The translations under genes and the position numbers were made by a program. A stretch of 64,000 nt of DNA from Micractinium sp. NFX-FRZ (lineage: Eukaryota > Chlorophyta > Trebouxiophyceae > Chlorellales > Chlorellaceae), in NCBI GenBank assembly GCA_029339195.1, contig JAPTJF010000125.1:62001-126000 (forward strand), given 5' to 3'. This document shows, in pieces, positions 63,512 through 64,000 of this stretch (position 1 is the stretch's first letter; the number at the start of each line of letters is the position of its first letter). The notes under the pieces were generated by a model that was not told where the DNA came from, ran no database searches, and worked only from the letters and a program-made list of their open reading frames with translations.

Positions 63512-64000
63512 CTGCACAGGTGGAGGAGGGGAGGATGAGGGGCGGACACAGGGCAGCGGAGGTGAGGCCGGGGGGGCGCAGTGCAGGGGGGGCAGGGCAT
63601 GCGCATTGCAGGAGGGCGGGATTTGCAAGGTGCAGTGCAGGAGGGCGGGGCACATGCTGCAGCGCCCGCAGCAGCTCCCGGCCGCAGCCAACCCTGCCCT
63701 GGGTCCCCTTTGTGCGCAGGCACAGCATCGGATGCAGCACCCCGCCCCAGCCCTGCCCCTGCCTTTGCTGCTGCCACTGCTGTCGCCCTCGGCTCGCCAC
63801 AAGCATGTGTGACAGACAGTGCTGCACCCGCATATCACACACGGCACAACCCTACCGCCGCCACCGCCCCAGCTGGATGACGCCCCTCAAACCACCTGCT
63901 GTTGAGCTCATCGTGAACATGCCCCACACCAGCATTGCAGCCGGCACGCGTATGGCCAGCCGCACACCCCACAACCTACAGCCCTGCTGTTGTTCCCCGC
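63512..64000. other. Unresolved 5' portion of the RETICULATA-like gene
   Basis: It lies upstream (minus-strand sense) of the last two exons and should contain introns and at least one further exon. The best candidate is minus-strand 63978-63893, bounded by AG and GT and coding a hydrophobic segment. The rest is C-rich on the minus strand, intron-like. Confidence 0.35.

Noticed and set aside
63893..63978. Extra exon of the RETICULATA-like gene (minus strand)
   Set aside because: Bounded by AG and GT and hydrophobic, but its phase does not fit the exon at 63511 directly, so it needs an unseen exon between.
1..64000. tRNA, rRNA or organellar genes
   Set aside because: I looked for T-loop-like GGTTCGA contexts and long conserved RNA segments by eye and found none that folds convincingly; short RNAs could be missed.

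Overview
The window looks like nuclear DNA of a GC-rich, intron-dense green alga, most likely a trebouxiophyte of the Chlorella clade. The evidence is: spliceosomal introns throughout (about 95 placed by phase-consistent GT/GC...AG junctions), TGTAA poly(A)-like signals after several stop codons, a plastid-targeted ferredoxin-NADP reductase, and families typical of green plants (site-1 protease, formin, GH51 arabinofuranosidase, RETICULATA-type protein, KRP-like CDK inhibitor). The clade is inferred; the eukaryotic gene structure is read directly. There is one assembly gap of 100 N at 13383-13482.

Layout. 1-6500 (-): site-1 protease, 3' end cut by the window edge. 6977-17905 (+): very large formin (RhoGAP-like, FH1, FH2). 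18623-19792 (+): small multi-pass membrane protein of unknown function. 21468-25085 (-): ferredoxin-NADP+ reductase with transit peptide. 25697-29015 (+): saccharopine dehydrogenase-like oxidoreductase, probably plastidic. 30614-31512 (+): probable KRP/CIP-KIP-type CDK inhibitor. 33428-38056 (-): RMND1/DUF155 family membrane protein. 38405-39437 (+): spliceosomal SmD1. 39835-46417 (-): long coiled-coil protein ending in an M48-like domain that has lost its zinc ligands. 47248-58357 (+): secreted GH51 alpha-L-arabinofuranosidase, 19 exons. 59648-62201 (+): tandem family of small secreted proteins with an eight-cysteine (C-C-CC-CXC-C-C) pattern, two intact and one decayed. 62963-right edge (-): C-terminus of a RETICULATA/DUF3411 protein.

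Genes are mostly unrelated housekeeping and cell-biology functions, not a pathway cluster. Four pairs are head-to-head with 348-830 bp between start codons. The most unusual property is in the non-coding DNA. At about twenty exon edges in at least seven genes, the adjacent intron (once, the 3' flank) carries one to three decayed direct copies of that edge, usually with its splice site. A second oddity is that about ten of the 95 introns start with GC instead of GT. Together they point to short tandem duplication as a force shaping introns in this genome. Exon coordinates were derived by hand from splice consensus, reading phase and family resemblance; all complete models sum to whole codons.
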